Assembly: GCF_007991635.1 (NCBI RefSeq)
Contig: NZ_BJYS01000024.1
Location: 24,880-88,879 of the forward strand
Reading direction: 5' to 3'
Length of the DNA: 64,000 nt
Source: Adhaeribacter aerolatus
GTDB taxonomy: Bacteria > Bacteroidota > Bacteroidia > Cytophagales > Hymenobacteraceae
The notes under the pieces are model-generated. The model saw only the letters and a program-made list of their open reading frames with translations. It did no database searches and was not told where the DNA came from. Numbering within the stretch: the stretch's first letter is position 1; each line of letters starts with the position of its first letter. Below are positions 8,123 to 17,505 of the stretch, one piece after another. Position numbers and translations under genes: made by a program.

Positions 8123-8917
8123 ATGAAAAGGATATTTTGCTTAATTTTTTCTTTAGTGTCGCTCTCAATTGTATCAGTTAATGCTAGCGGAGACCACGCG
8201 CATCAGCCGGCAATTGGAAGCTTAGAAGGGCACTATAAGAAAATGGCTGCCAAGTCTGTTTATGCAACTGTGAAGGGGATACCTGTAGCACCGGAAGTGC
8301 GTTTTCTTCAGGAAGCAGAATTAGCACTGCCTGCCAATAAGCGCCTTCGGCAAATTGCTCTGATTCGTCACGGAGAGCCTGATTTGTTAAAAACAGGCAG
8401 ATTCTCTTTAAACCAGGCTAAACAATTTGTTCAGAGCTATGATAGTGTGGGGATAGTAGTTCCGGATACCCCCTTTTTTAAAATAGATAACCCAGATAAT
8501 GCCGTTATTTTCGTCAGTTCTATTAACCGGGCGAAGGCCACCGCCCATTATATTTTTGGTGCAGATAGGGGAATGACTATTTCGCCTGACTTCCGGGAAT
8601 TTGAAACCTCTATTGGTAAGCACAGCCCCAATGTAAGCATGCCTATTAATTTTTGGACCACTACCGCCCGTATAAAGTGGATGTTGGGCATAGACCGGCA
8701 AGGAGCCGAAAGTTTCGCTGATGCCCGTAAACGGGCCCGAAAGGCAGCACAGGTGTTAGCTGAAGCAAGTGATAAAAAGCCGGAAGTAGTATTGGTAGCT
8801 CATGGCCTGTTAAACCGTTACATTCAGCAGTCCTTGAAAGATATGGGATGGCATGTGGTGCGGGACGGCGGGAATGGTTATTTGGGCACCACCATTTTAG
8901 CCAAAATAGAATCATAA
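8123..8917 (+). CDS. secreted histidine-phosphatase-superfamily protein
   Basis: A signal peptide (about 1-21) leads into a 264-residue protein with the phosphoglycerate-mutase-like signature LIRHGE (Arg82, His83, Gly84), where His would be the phosphorylated residue. The second catalytic His lies in VLVAHGLLNRYI near the C-terminus, and SSINRAKATA supplies the usual middle arginine. It should be a periplasmic phosphatase. The substrate is unknown. The motifs agree with the active branch of the superfamily. Confidence 0.8.
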   Translation: MKRIFCLIFSLVSLSIVSVNASGDHAHQPAIGSLEGHYKKMAAKSVYATVKGIPVAPEVRFLQEAELALPANKRLRQIALIRHGEPDLLKTGRFSLNQAKQFVQSYDSVGIVVPDTPFFKIDNPDNAVIFVSSINRAKATAHYIFGADRGMTISPDFREFETSIGKHSPNVSMPINFWTTTARIKWMLGIDRQGAESFADARKRARKAAQVLAEASDKKPEVVLVAHGLLNRYIQQSLKDMGWHVVRDGGNGYLGTTILAKIES

Positions 8918-9311
8918 AATAAGGCTTTAGAAAACTCGTTAGCAATAACCAGCAGGTATAGATATTATCTCTAATTAAACGTCCAGCTGGTTTGCCAAAC
9001 CTAATCCAGAAATACTTTTTATAAGCGGCATTAGCCTGTATCTTTTCTCTTCCGGGCGAGGAGAATCATAACGGGTAAACCACACGCCTTAAGCGCATGG
9101 CGCCTGTGATTAGTTGCCATTTAAGCCGTTAATCTTCAATCTTCTTATTGCTGCCTAACAAATAAGGCTTGTATAAACAGGGTAAGGTCATTACACATCA
9201 AGTTGGGTGTGCCCGTCTCTCCCTATCTTTACCGTTGGGGTGCCAGAATACCTTTACTTAGGAAATCTGCTTACTAGCAGTAGCTGCCAAAAGTAGTAGT
9301 TAAACAAAAAC
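8918..9311. other. intergenic stretch without a recognisable gene
   Basis: Between the phosphatase gene and the convergent DUF6766-type gene I see no open frame of note. No clear promoter, hairpin or repeat was found either. Base composition is close to that of the neighbouring genes, so it may be worn-out coding DNA, but nothing identifies it. Confidence 0.3.
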
Positions 9312-9992
9312 TTATGATTCCATTTCGCTATGTGGCATATCTACAGGTTTTGATTCTGGTGATCCTTTTTGCCTAAGAAATACTGAAAAAAGCACGATAG
9401 AAAAAATAGAAACGAATTCACTCTGCCAATTCTGAAAAGATTCAAACCAGAAGCGGGAAGAAGCCATATAACCCAACATGGTGACCGTCGGCTCTCCCGT
9501 GTCGACTTGCTCAACATTGTAAACCTTCATTCCTCCGTAAGCATGTAATAAAAATGAAAGTAGGAACAGCAAGAAGAAGGCCAAGGATAAAGAGTTCTTA
9601 TAGAGTTTTAGCCAAAGACCTCCAGCATTTACTGGCCAAGGAGCTTCTACGGCCGGTTTAGGTTCTCGATCAACTTCTTCCTGTTCATAAAGCTTTTTAG
9701 ATTCAGCAGATCCCTTTTGTCGGAACCAAACGGTTAGCAGTACGAAAAGTCCCATCTGTAAAAATTCACTTTCCCAATTCTCGAAAGTAGCTTCCAAGAA
9801 GTGGCCGGAACCTAAATATTGATTTAGGGTCAGCGTTGGTAGTTGCATCTGCTTCAACTCATCATTATAATCGAGCCAACCAGTAAATAATTGGCCTAGC
9901 ATGGATATTATAATTAAAAGCAGCACTATCAGACTTAAACCATTCTCGTAAAGAATCTTTTTATATCGAGATTTAGGAGGTGCCGTTAACAT
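9312..9992 (-). CDS. DUF6766-like membrane protein with internal duplication
   Basis: The 226 residues form two related halves of about 100 each. Each half has an LYENGLSL/LYKNSLSL entry into a helix, then a GHFLEATFENWESEF / SRFWFESFQNWQSEF motif. A second helix follows, and each half ends in FRQKGSAESK / LRQKGSPESK. Four membrane helices are expected, with the aromatic-acidic motif outside the bilayer core. I associate this pattern with the DUF6766 family, of unknown function. The ATG start at 9992 is clear. Confidence 0.65.
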   Translation of the reverse strand: MLTAPPKSRYKKILYENGLSLIVLLLIIISMLGQLFTGWLDYNDELKQMQLPTLTLNQYLGSGHFLEATFENWESEFLQMGLFVLLTVWFRQKGSAESKKLYEQEEVDREPKPAVEAPWPVNAGGLWLKLYKNSLSLAFFLLFLLSFLLHAYGGMKVYNVEQVDTGEPTVTMLGYMASSRFWFESFQNWQSEFVSIFSIVLFSVFLRQKGSPESKPVDMPHSEMES

Positions 9993-10222
9993 ATCTGTTT
10001 GCTTCTACTTCTATTGGAACTACAATGATATACAAAAAATTACACTTTGTACTTTTTCAAATCTATATAACAGGCGTCATAAAAGCTGGTTAAGATATTT
10101 GTAATATGTTAGGTTTGATCATCAGATGCTGATTAAAGCCTTCTTTATAAAAAGACAAAAAACGACTTGATTAGAAATTTCAAGTACAATTAATTTTTAG
10201 TATTTAATCTTTAAACCTAATT

Positions 10223-10489
10223 ATGATGGCAGAACATCCGGAAGAACACAAAAAAAGTGCAGAACATCATCAAATAGCGGCTGATCATTTGGAGCAAGCC
10301 GCCAAAAATCATCGGGCCGCAGCGGAACATTTGGCCGCAGGAGACCACCAAAAGGCAGCCCATCATGGGTATACCGCCTATGGTTTAAGTTCCCACGCAC
10401 AATACCATGCTCAGCAAGCGGCTTTACACCATTCTCATGAGCATAAAACTGATGAGCCTTTACATGCCCATGAACAGCCTGGTAAATAA
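10223..10489 (+). CDS. small His/Ala-rich helical protein
   Basis: An 88-residue protein built of heptad-like repeats of the type AEHHQIAADHLEQAAKNHRA, with many histidines and almost no hydrophobic core beyond alanine. Similar short His/Ala/Lys repeat proteins occur in several stress-tolerant bacteria, with no defined function. Metal buffering would suit the histidines and the resistance-gene setting, but this is inference. A perfect terminator hairpin follows 18 bases after the stop, so it is probably a single-gene transcript. Confidence 0.65.
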   Translation: MMAEHPEEHKKSAEHHQIAADHLEQAAKNHRAAAEHLAAGDHQKAAHHGYTAYGLSSHAQYHAQQAALHHSHEHKTDEPLHAHEQPGK

Positions 10490-10506
10490 TTGCACGTTAA
10501 CAGCTA

Positions 10507-10551
10507 AATCCAAGAAGTTGCTCTTTTCTAAAAAGAGCAACTTCTTGGATT
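10507..10551 (+). terminator. strong hairpin terminator
   Basis: A perfect 21-bp stem (10507-10527 with 10531-10551) closes a three-base loop. It ends in a T-rich tail and lies just after the His-rich gene. It is very likely a factor-independent terminator and may work in both directions. Confidence 0.85.
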
Positions 10552-10693
10552 TTATCGTACGTTACATGCTTCCTTAAATAGCATTTAAGCCGGTATTCTG
10601 TAACTCCTACTGTACAGTCTTTTAAAAAGAAGGATAACAGTCATATTGAACCTATCATTAACAGATAAACTTCCAAATTCAATTTGTCTAAAC

Positions 10694-11137
10694 ATGAAAA
10701 GATTATATGCGAACAATTGGAACGGAATTTTAATAAAAGTTTATGCAGTTATTTTCATCCTTATCGGCCTGGTCGGTTTAATCATTATAGTATTTCTGGA
10801 CGCGCTCACGCACCCAGATTATTTGGCCAGAAATTATTTCACTACCTCTTTTATTAATTCGGCGGCTTTCATTATTTACATAAATACACTGCTGATGCTG
10901 TTACTCATAGTAAGCAGCATTCTTGTTTTAAAAGGTTTTAAAGGTGGATATTATTTGTTTTTGTTTCTCTTGGCTTTATGTCTGACAACCTATATAATAC
11001 AAGTTTTTTATGAGTCCGCCCTAAATGGCACCAACAGTAAGACGTTACTGGACTGGTTCTGGCATTTAATTATTTATGGTATTCCTATTATTTTGTTGAT
11101 AAAAGAAATTAGAAAACAGGGAAGCTTTTCAACTTGA
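10694..11137 (+). CDS. hypothetical four-helix membrane protein
   Basis: Not recognised. From the ATG at 10694 the protein has 147 residues. An in-frame TTG at 10646 would add 16 and has a purine-rich stretch before it. Four hydrophobic segments are visible, including VYAVIFILIGLVGLIIIVFL and YYLFLFLLALCLTTYIIQVF. It converges on and overlaps the next minus-strand membrane-protein gene by nine bases. Confidence 0.5.
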   Translation: MKRLYANNWNGILIKVYAVIFILIGLVGLIIIVFLDALTHPDYLARNYFTTSFINSAAFIIYINTLLMLLLIVSSILVLKGFKGGYYLFLFLLALCLTTYIIQVFYESALNGTNSKTLLDWFWHLIIYGIPIILLIKEIRKQGSFST

Positions 11138-11641
11138 TACTTGCATCAAGTAGATGGCTACTGTTATGTATAAGAAAAAAGCTATAAAATCAATAAAAGT
11201 AACAGTTCGCTCTTCTGGCACTTTTCTCAAACGATTTTTAAAAGGAGGAATCAGTTCTCGCTTTTGAAAATATAAGCTTCCAAAGCGTAGTACCTGAAAT
11301 AAAAGAAGTAAAATAATAGTATCACGTAACCCATTTGCCGCCTGCACTCCAGGCATCGCATCATTTAAATTCCCCTTAAAGGTAAAGGACATTAAAAAAT
11401 GCATGATAGCTACCAAAAGCCATAAGAAATAAACACTTAAATTTCTTAAGGAACGGTAAAGGAAAGCATATAAAATAAGTTGCGTAATAAGGGAATATTC
11501 CGCAATTAAAACATTTGCTTCCGATAAAGATTTTTTATCTGCCAGGTAAAATATTAAAAGTGAACCAAATAAATATAAAATTAAGATAATAAGGTCTCTT
11601 AATTTTATTTTTTCAAACTTATAATAGGCTAAAATTTCCAT
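11129..11641 (-). CDS. hypothetical membrane protein
   Basis: Not recognised. The ATG at 11641 gives about 170 residues; the in-frame TTG at 11665 is less likely. Four to five hydrophobic segments alternate with short loops. A basic loop (FKNRLRKVPEERTVT) precedes the last helix, which suggests a cytoplasmic stretch. It is convergent with the preceding membrane-protein gene. The AT-rich codon usage of this pair is unlike that of the GC-richer metal genes nearby. Confidence 0.5.
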   Translation of the reverse strand: MEILAYYKFEKIKLRDLIILILYLFGSLLIFYLADKKSLSEANVLIAEYSLITQLILYAFLYRSLRNLSVYFLWLLVAIMHFLMSFTFKGNLNDAMPGVQAANGLRDTIILLLLFQVLRFGSLYFQKRELIPPFKNRLRKVPEERTVTFIDFIAFFLYITVAIYLMQVSS

Positions 11642-11781
11642 GATAATCGTAAAAATTTTTAACAAAAGGATATAATAATAAGCCCTATTACAATAAATTG
11701 AGTTGGAGATAACCTGAAAGTGGCATCGGAAAAGTTTTTAATTTAGAACAGGTAAAAAACCATCCTCCTAGCTACCACTCT

Positions 11782-11981
11782 ATGCTGCGTTTAACGTCCT
11801 TGACAGCAGCCGAGTTCTTCGAATTACTGAACCCCTTGATGAAGTATGGCAGCCCTACTATGCTTACCATGACCTGAAAGCCCTAACCCTTGGGCTGGAG
11901 TACTTCGCCGAGTACCATCCGCCGCTTTCGCCGGATTGCCATTTTCCCATCTTAACTTCTTCCCCCTTGAAGGCTGCCTAA
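11782..11981 (+). pseudogene. frameshifted remnant of an IS transposase N-terminus
   Basis: One frame reads LRLTSLTAAEFFELLNP, and after a one-base slip near 11833 the next frame continues DEVWQPYYAYHDLK. Joined, this resembles the N-terminal helix-turn-helix part of transposases whose start reads like LTGLTxxEFxxLL...YYAHY. The catalytic part is absent. No terminal repeats were found, so it is only a relic. The rest of 11642-12283 holds no other gene that I can see. Confidence 0.4.
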
Positions 11982-12283
11982 AGGAATTAAGGAAATGATA
12001 AGCATTTGTGAAGAAAAGTTTCATCAGGTATCCCAAACAAAAAATAATATCACAAAAAACACTATTTTGTAATTATCCTAGCTGTTCATTTTTAAATGGA
12101 ATTTCATTTAAAATGAACTTGTTGTTCAACAGGAACCTAGTTATACTAGGAAAAAGTTGGGTATTTCGCTTGCCGCTGTTATGCTGAATATCCCAGTAAA
12201 TACCATGTAGGAGAGGAAGGTTATTTCCTGATCCTTCTAGAAGTATAGTTTTTGTTTTTTTCTGTTGCTCACCATTTACTTGT

Positions 12284-12475
12284 ATGAAAAAGCCTTATTA
12301 TACGCATAAAGCAAAATATCAACCACTAAAAGGTAGTAACCCTAGTGGAAGTAACAAAAAGAGAAGCACCTTTAAAAAAATTTTGAAAATAGTGCTTTTG
12401 GTGCTTTTTGCCTTTATCCTGGGGTTAGGTGTATATGCCAAGTTTGCGCATTTTCTTCACAACCATGTTAAATAG
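12284..12475 (+). CDS. hypothetical single-span small membrane protein
   Basis: A 63-residue protein with a basic Ser/Lys-rich cytoplasmic N-terminus. It has one membrane helix (ILKIVLLVLFAFILGLGVYA) and a short His-containing tail. No family is recognised. The sharp basic-then-hydrophobic layout supports a real protein, but length alone cannot exclude chance. Confidence 0.4.
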   Translation: MKKPYYTHKAKYQPLKGSNPSGSNKKRSTFKKILKIVLLVLFAFILGLGVYAKFAHFLHNHVK

Positions 12476-12672
12476 CGGTTAAAAGAAATTATTTTAGTTG
12501 TTAGCTTGTTTAAGAGGTTCAGTTTTTTTCCTTTATTCCAGGCGGCCAATTCAAATTGAATAAGGAAAATTAATTCGGGTTGTAACTTTATTCATAAGTT
12601 GTCAGTTAAAGTTCCAATTCCTGATTATATTTTTTATAAATTTTTAGCTTAAAGTTTATTATTTTTGCGTTC

Positions 12673-12984
12673 ATGAAGTGGTTAACCTGGATATTGACGT
12701 GTTTGATGGTATACATGGCGTGTTCGCCGTGTAGCGATGAGAACATTGGCATATCTGGTAAAATAATCACGGCTTTCCATGCAGAGTCTGACCATGAACC
12801 GGTGCAGCGTGATATTTGCTCTCCCCTTTGCGTATGTAACTGCTGTTCCGTTATTTCAGTAGTGCCTCATCAACCGATTTCAGAAGTAGCCATTCATATT
12901 CCGGAGCTTACAAAAACCAATTTTTCTTACCAGCCCGGTTTTTCCCAATATTCTGATAGCATCTGGCAACCGCCTAGAGTTTAA
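12673..12984 (+). CDS. DUF6660-like small Cys-rich protein upstream of czcA
   Basis: A 103-residue protein with a signal-like start (WLTWILTCLMVYMACSPC) and a cysteine cluster CSPLCVCNCC near residue 53. Small secreted proteins of this type commonly precede czcA/cusA pumps in Bacteroidetes and have been named DUF6660. Its role may be metal binding outside the cell membrane, which is inference. A TATTTTTG at 12660-12667 fits the -7 box of the phylum and would place the transcript start almost at the ATG, although no clear -33 TTG is visible. Confidence 0.65.
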   Translation: MKWLTWILTCLMVYMACSPCSDENIGISGKIITAFHAESDHEPVQRDICSPLCVCNCCSVISVVPHQPISEVAIHIPELTKTNFSYQPGFSQYSDSIWQPPRV

Positions 12985-13108
12985 ACCTTCCTGCCTTTTT
13001 TCTATTTAGTCTTGGATTACCACCTATGGGCTGGCAATCCCAAGGCAACGTGCCTGGATTTTATTCTGTGCCCAAGCACCATTTTACAGGTTTAAATTTA
13101 AAAATTTC

Positions 13109-16100
13109 ATGATTGACAATATAATAGCTTTTTCCATCCGGAATAAGCTTATCATCGGGATATTCACGCTCGCGCTGGTAATCTGGGGGCTTTTCTCTCT
13201 CAGCCGGCTTCCCATTGATGCCGTTCCGGATATTACCAATAACCAGGTTCAAATTATTACCACTTCTCCCACGCTGGCAGCGCAGGAAGTAGAACAGTTC
13301 ATCACCTTCCCCATTGAGATGGAAATGGCCAACGTGCCGAACCTGGTAGAAATCCGGTCTATTTCCCGCTTTGGTTTGTCGGTGGTAACGGTGGTCTTCG
13401 AAGACAAGGTGGACATTTACCTGGCCCGGCAAATTGTAGGGGAAAAACTACAAAGTGCCCAGGAACAAATCCCCAATGGCTTGGGTTCTCCCGAAATGGG
13501 CCCGGTGTCCACCGGATTAGGGGAAATTTACCAGTATGTACTGCATACTACTCCTGATTCACCAAAAAAATATACCCCTACCGAACTCCGTACGATTCAG
13601 GACTGGATTGTTAAACGCCAGTTAGCCGGAACGCCCGGTGTCGCGGAAGTCAGCAGCTTTGGCGGAATCCTGAAACAATACCAGGTATCTGTGGATCCGA
13701 ATAAACTGCGGGCTTTTGATTTGACCCTCGCGGATATTTTCCGGGCCCTGGAGCAAAATAACCAAAATACCGGCGGCGCTTTTATAGAAAAAGGTCCGAA
13801 TGCTTACTTTATCCGGGGTTTGGGGTTACTTAAAAATTTCGACGATATAGAACAAATCATTATTAAAAATACCGAAGGGTTGCCTTTATTAATCCGGGAT
13901 GTAGCCACCGTGGAAGAAGGCAGTGCCGTCCGGTACGGCGCCCTCACCCGCAACGGCGAAGGCGAAGTCGTGGGCGGCATTGTCCTCATGCTGAAAGGGG
14001 AGAACTCCGCCCAGGTTATTCAAAACGTAAAAGTGAAAGTGGCGGCGATTCAGAAAACCTTACCCCCCGGCGTGGTATTGGAGCCGTTCCTGGATCGTAC
14101 CCGCTTGGTAGACCGGGCCATCGGCACGGTGAGCAAAAACCTGATTGAAGGCGGGCTCATCGTTATTTTTGTATTGGTAATACTATTAGGGAATTTGCGG
14201 GCTGGGCTGGTAGTAGCTTCCGTCATTCCTTTAGCCATGCTTTTTGCTATTGCCATGATGCAGCTATTTGGCGTATCCGGAAATTTAATGAGTTTAGGCG
14301 CTATTGACTTTGGCTTGATAGTCGATGGCGCGGTTATCATCGTGGAGAGTATCGTGCACCGGATAGCCGTGAATAAACAGTTTGTGGGTGTAGATCGCTT
14401 AAACCAGCGGCAAATGGATGATGTGGTTTTGGATGCCACGGTTAAAATCCGGCAATCCGCTGCTTTCGGAGAAATCATCATCCTGATTGTATATCTGCCC
14501 ATCCTGGCGCTGGTGGGCATTGAAGGAAAAATGTTCCGTCCCATGGCCCAAACGGTAGGATTTGCCATTCTGGGAGCCTTGATTTTATCACTCACCTATG
14601 TCCCTATGGCCTCAGCTTTGTTTCTAAGCAAAAAGACGAAACACAAGCCCAGCTTCGCCGACAAAATGATGGGGCGGTTGGAAACTATCTACGCCCGATT
14701 GTTACAGCGGGCTTTAAAATTAAGAGTATTGCTTTTGGCTTTAACCTTAGGTTTATTTTTAATTACGCTCTTTTTATTCAGCCGCATGGGCGGCGAATTT
14801 ATTCCGACCCTGGATGAAGGCGATTTTGCCATTGAATCCTCCATCAGTTCCGGCTCCTCTTTAACCCAAAGTGTTAAAACCTTCTCGCAAGCGGAGAAAA
14901 TCCTGCTGAAGCAATTTCCGGAAGTAAAAGAGGTCATCAGTAAAATTGGGGCCTCCGAAATACCAACTGACCCCATGCCCATAGAGGCTGCCGATATGAC
15001 CGTTATTTTAAAAGACCGGGACGAATGGGTATCCGCGGACAGCCGCGAGGAGTTAATGGAGAAGATGGAAGAGGCCTTATCCGTAATACCTGGCTTAAAT
15101 GCCGAGTTCTCCCAGCCCATACAATTAAGAAGCAATGAGCTCATGACGGGCGTAAAACAGGATATTGCCGTGAAAATATACGGTGAAGACCTCGCGGTTC
15201 TCGCGCAAAAAGCAGAAGAAGCCGCCAATCTGATTCGACCTATTGCGGGGGTGGGGGATTTAAAAGTAGAACAAACTACCGGCCTGCCGCAAATTATGGT
15301 GCAGTATAACCGGGCGCAGATGGCGCAGATGGGGGTTAGCGTAGAGGACGTGAATCAGGCCTTACGTACCGGCTTTGCGGGGGGCGTAGCCGGGGTCATT
15401 TTTGAAAAGGAGAGACGGTTTGATTTAGTCGTACGGTTAAACGAGGCCAGCCGCCAGAACATCGCCAATGTAGAGGATTTACTTATTGCCCTTCCGAACG
15501 GTTCCCAAATACCGTTGCGCCAGGTCGCGCAGGTAACGCTGGAAGAAGGCCCCATGCAAATCTCCCGGGATGATACCAAGCGGCGTATTACCATTGGGAT
15601 TAATGCCCGCGAACGAGATGTAGAGAACCTGGTAAAAGATATTCAAACGACTTTGGATGCGCAATTTAAATTGCCCGTGGGTTATTACGTTACCTACGGC
15701 GGCCAATTTGAAAACTTACAGGCAGCCAAGGCCCGGCTTTCGGTGGCGGTACCCCTGTCGCTGGCTACCATTTTAATTCTGTTATTTTTTACCTTCAACT
15801 CGTTTAAACAAAGCTTGCTTATTTTCACGGCCATCCCCCTGGCCGCTATTGGCGGCGTATTTGCCTTGCTGTTACGCGGAATGCCGTTTAGTATATCAGC
15901 TGGTATCGGCTTTATTGCCCTGTTCGGGGTGGCCGTTTTAAACGGAATTGTTTTAATCGGATATTTTAACCAATTAAAGCAGGAAGGCTTAACGGACCCT
16001 TTCGCCCGCATCATGGAAGGCACGAAAGTACGGCTGCGGCCCGTCATCATGACCGCGGCGGTTGCCTCTTTAGGGTTTCTGCCCATGGCCCTCTCCAACT

Positions 16101-17503
16101 CGGCCGGAGCTGAAGTGCAAAAGCCGCTGGCCACCGTCGTGATTGGGGGATTGATTACCTCTACCCTGCTGACGCTCTTTTTATTACCTATTTTATATAG
16201 TTACGTGGAGAAAATGAAAAAGCCCCAAAACTTATCGAGCACCGGGGGGCAGGTCGCGCTGGTACTGTTTTTCCTGCTGGCTGGTAGCCTGGCCTTGCCA
16301 GCTCAGGCACAAATTAGCCAGTCTCCTACCGGAAACCCGATAACCGTGAACCAGGCAGTAGATTTGGCGCTGCAAAACAGCCCCGCGGTCCGCGCCGGCA
16401 CCTTAATGGTAAAGCAGCAACAAGCTTTACGTCGAACCAGTTTCGACTTACCTAAAACCATGGTTACGGGGGCCTATGGCCAGATGAATAGTGCGGCCAA
16501 TGACAATGCGCTTTCTTTATCCCAGAACTTTTCCTTACCGGGCGTGTACCGGAGCCAGGCCCGGTTAGCGGCCCAGCAGGTCAGCGGGGCGGAACTCCAG
16601 CTCCAGCAAACCAGGCGGACGGTGGTGCGGGACGTAAAACTAGCTTTTAATGAATGGGCGGTTTTAACCCAACGGGAAAAAACCCTGGTGGCCCAGGATA
16701 GTTTAGCCCAGCAGTTTGAACGGGCAGCGGGTCTGCGCTTTAAAACCGGAGAAGCTAATTATTTAGAGAAAATTGCCGCCGAAGCGCAGGCCATGGAAGC
16801 CCGCACGGAATTAACTGCCACCCGGGCCGAGGTGGCCATTGTCCGGCAGCGGTTACTGCGGTCGCTCTTTGTCACGGACACGGTTAATTTTCGGCCGGAA
16901 TTAAGGCCTGCAACCTTAACCTTGCCCACCGACACCACCTGGCTCAGTAACCATCCGGAAGTAGCTTATTACAAAAACCAGGTGGCCGTCAGCCAAGCCC
17001 AAACCCAAGTAGAGAGAAGCCAGCTATGGCCTGATTTCTCCCTGGGGGTAACGAGTCAGACCATTCAGGGCTTTCAGAATATCACGGGTACGGAACAGTT
17101 TTACGGGATGGGGCAACGCTTCCACTCGGTAGAGGTGGGGGTAGGTATTCCGATTGTTTCCCGGGCACAGCGGGCCCGGGTGCAGGCGGCCCGGCTGCAA
17201 ACCCAGGTGGCGGCTGCCCAATACCAAAATCAGCGGCTACTGCTGCAAACCGAGTTGCAAGGGCTCAGCCAGGAATACGCCCGGCACCAGCAAACGCTCC
17301 GGTACTACGAAGAAAAAGCCTTACCCCAGGCTAGCTTAATTATTGAGTATGCCACCAAGGGCTTTCGGTTGGGAGAAACCCCTTATACCGAATACATTCA
17401 GAATATTGCGCAAGCCCAACGTATCCGGCTGCAATACCTGGAGGTGGTGTCCCAGTTTAACCAGGCGGTCATTCAATTAGAGTATCATTTAAAAAATAAT
17501 TAG
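13109..17503 (+). CDS. czcA: CzcA/CusA-family heavy-metal RND pump fused to a TolC-like outer-membrane factor
   Basis: The 1464-residue protein joins two functions. Residues about 1-1035 form the resistance-nodulation-division transporter of the heavy-metal group, with the N-terminal helix IIAFSIRNKLIIGIFTL, porter domains and two bundles of helices. Helix 4 carries acidic residues (DFGLIVDGAVIIVES) typical of proton relay. From about 1045 a signal-like stretch ending in AQAQ starts a TolC/CzcC-like barrel and coiled-coil domain (VNQAVDLALQNSPAVRAG and TRTEYI-type repeats). Such CzcA-OMF fusions are usual in Bacteroidetes. The pump exports divalent metals with CzcB, whose gene starts two bases after the stop. 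Confidence 0.95.
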   Translation: MIDNIIAFSIRNKLIIGIFTLALVIWGLFSLSRLPIDAVPDITNNQVQIITTSPTLAAQEVEQFITFPIEMEMANVPNLVEIRSISRFGLSVVTVVFEDKVDIYLARQIVGEKLQSAQEQIPNGLGSPEMGPVSTGLGEIYQYVLHTTPDSPKKYTPTELRTIQDWIVKRQLAGTPGVAEVSSFGGILKQYQVSVDPNKLRAFDLTLADIFRALEQNNQNTGGAFIEKGPNAYFIRGLGLLKNFDDIEQIIIKNTEGLPLLIRDVATVEEGSAVRYGALTRNGEGEVVGGIVLMLKGENSAQVIQNVKVKVAAIQKTLPPGVVLEPFLDRTRLVDRAIGTVSKNLIEGGLIVIFVLVILLGNLRAGLVVASVIPLAMLFAIAMMQLFGVSGNLMSLGAIDFGLIVDGAVIIVESIVHRIAVNKQFVGVDRLNQRQMDDVVLDATVKIRQSAAFGEIIILIVYLPILALVGIEGKMFRPMAQTVGFAILGALILSLTYVPMASALFLSKKTKHKPSFADKMMGRLETIYARLLQRALKLRVLLLALTLGLFLITLFLFSRMGGEFIPTLDEGDFAIESSISSGSSLTQSVKTFSQAEKILLKQFPEVKEVISKIGASEIPTDPMPIEAADMTVILKDRDEWVSADSREELMEKMEEALSVIPGLNAEFSQPIQLRSNELMTGVKQDIAVKIYGEDLAVLAQKAEEAANLIRPIAGVGDLKVEQTTGLPQIMVQYNRAQMAQMGVSVEDVNQALRTGFAGGVAGVIFEKERRFDLVVRLNEASRQNIANVEDLLIALPNGSQIPLRQVAQVTLEEGPMQISRDDTKRRITIGINARERDVENLVKDIQTTLDAQFKLPVGYYVTYGGQFENLQAAKARLSVAVPLSLATILILLFFTFNSFKQSLLIFTAIPLAAIGGVFALLLRGMPFSISAGIGFIALFGVAVLNGIVLIGYFNQLKQEGLTDPFARIMEGTKVRLRPVIMTAAVASLGFLPMALSNSAGAEVQKPLATVVIGGLITSTLLTLFLLPILYSYVEKMKKPQNLSSTGGQVALVLFFLLAGSLALPAQAQISQSPTGNPITVNQAVDLALQNSPAVRAGTLMVKQQQALRRTSFDLPKTMVTGAYGQMNSAANDNALSLSQNFSLPGVYRSQARLAAQQVSGAELQLQQTRRTVVRDVKLAFNEWAVLTQREKTLVAQDSLAQQFERAAGLRFKTGEANYLEKIAAEAQAMEARTELTATRAEVAIVRQRLLRSLFVTDTVNFRPELRPATLTLPTDTTWLSNHPEVAYYKNQVAVSQAQTQVERSQLWPDFSLGVTSQTIQGFQNITGTEQFYGMGQRFHSVEVGVGIPIVSRAQRARVQAARLQTQVAAAQYQNQRLLLQTELQGLSQEYARHQQTLRYYEEKALPQASLIIEYATKGFRLGETPYTEYIQNIAQAQRIRLQYLEVVSQFNQAVIQLEYHLKNN

Positions 17504-17505
17504 AG

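Noticed and set aside
14050..16134. Several long minus-strand frames inside czcA
   Set aside because: They are Ser/Thr/Met-rich antisense shadows of the RND pump, whose frame is continuous and fully matched by family motifs.
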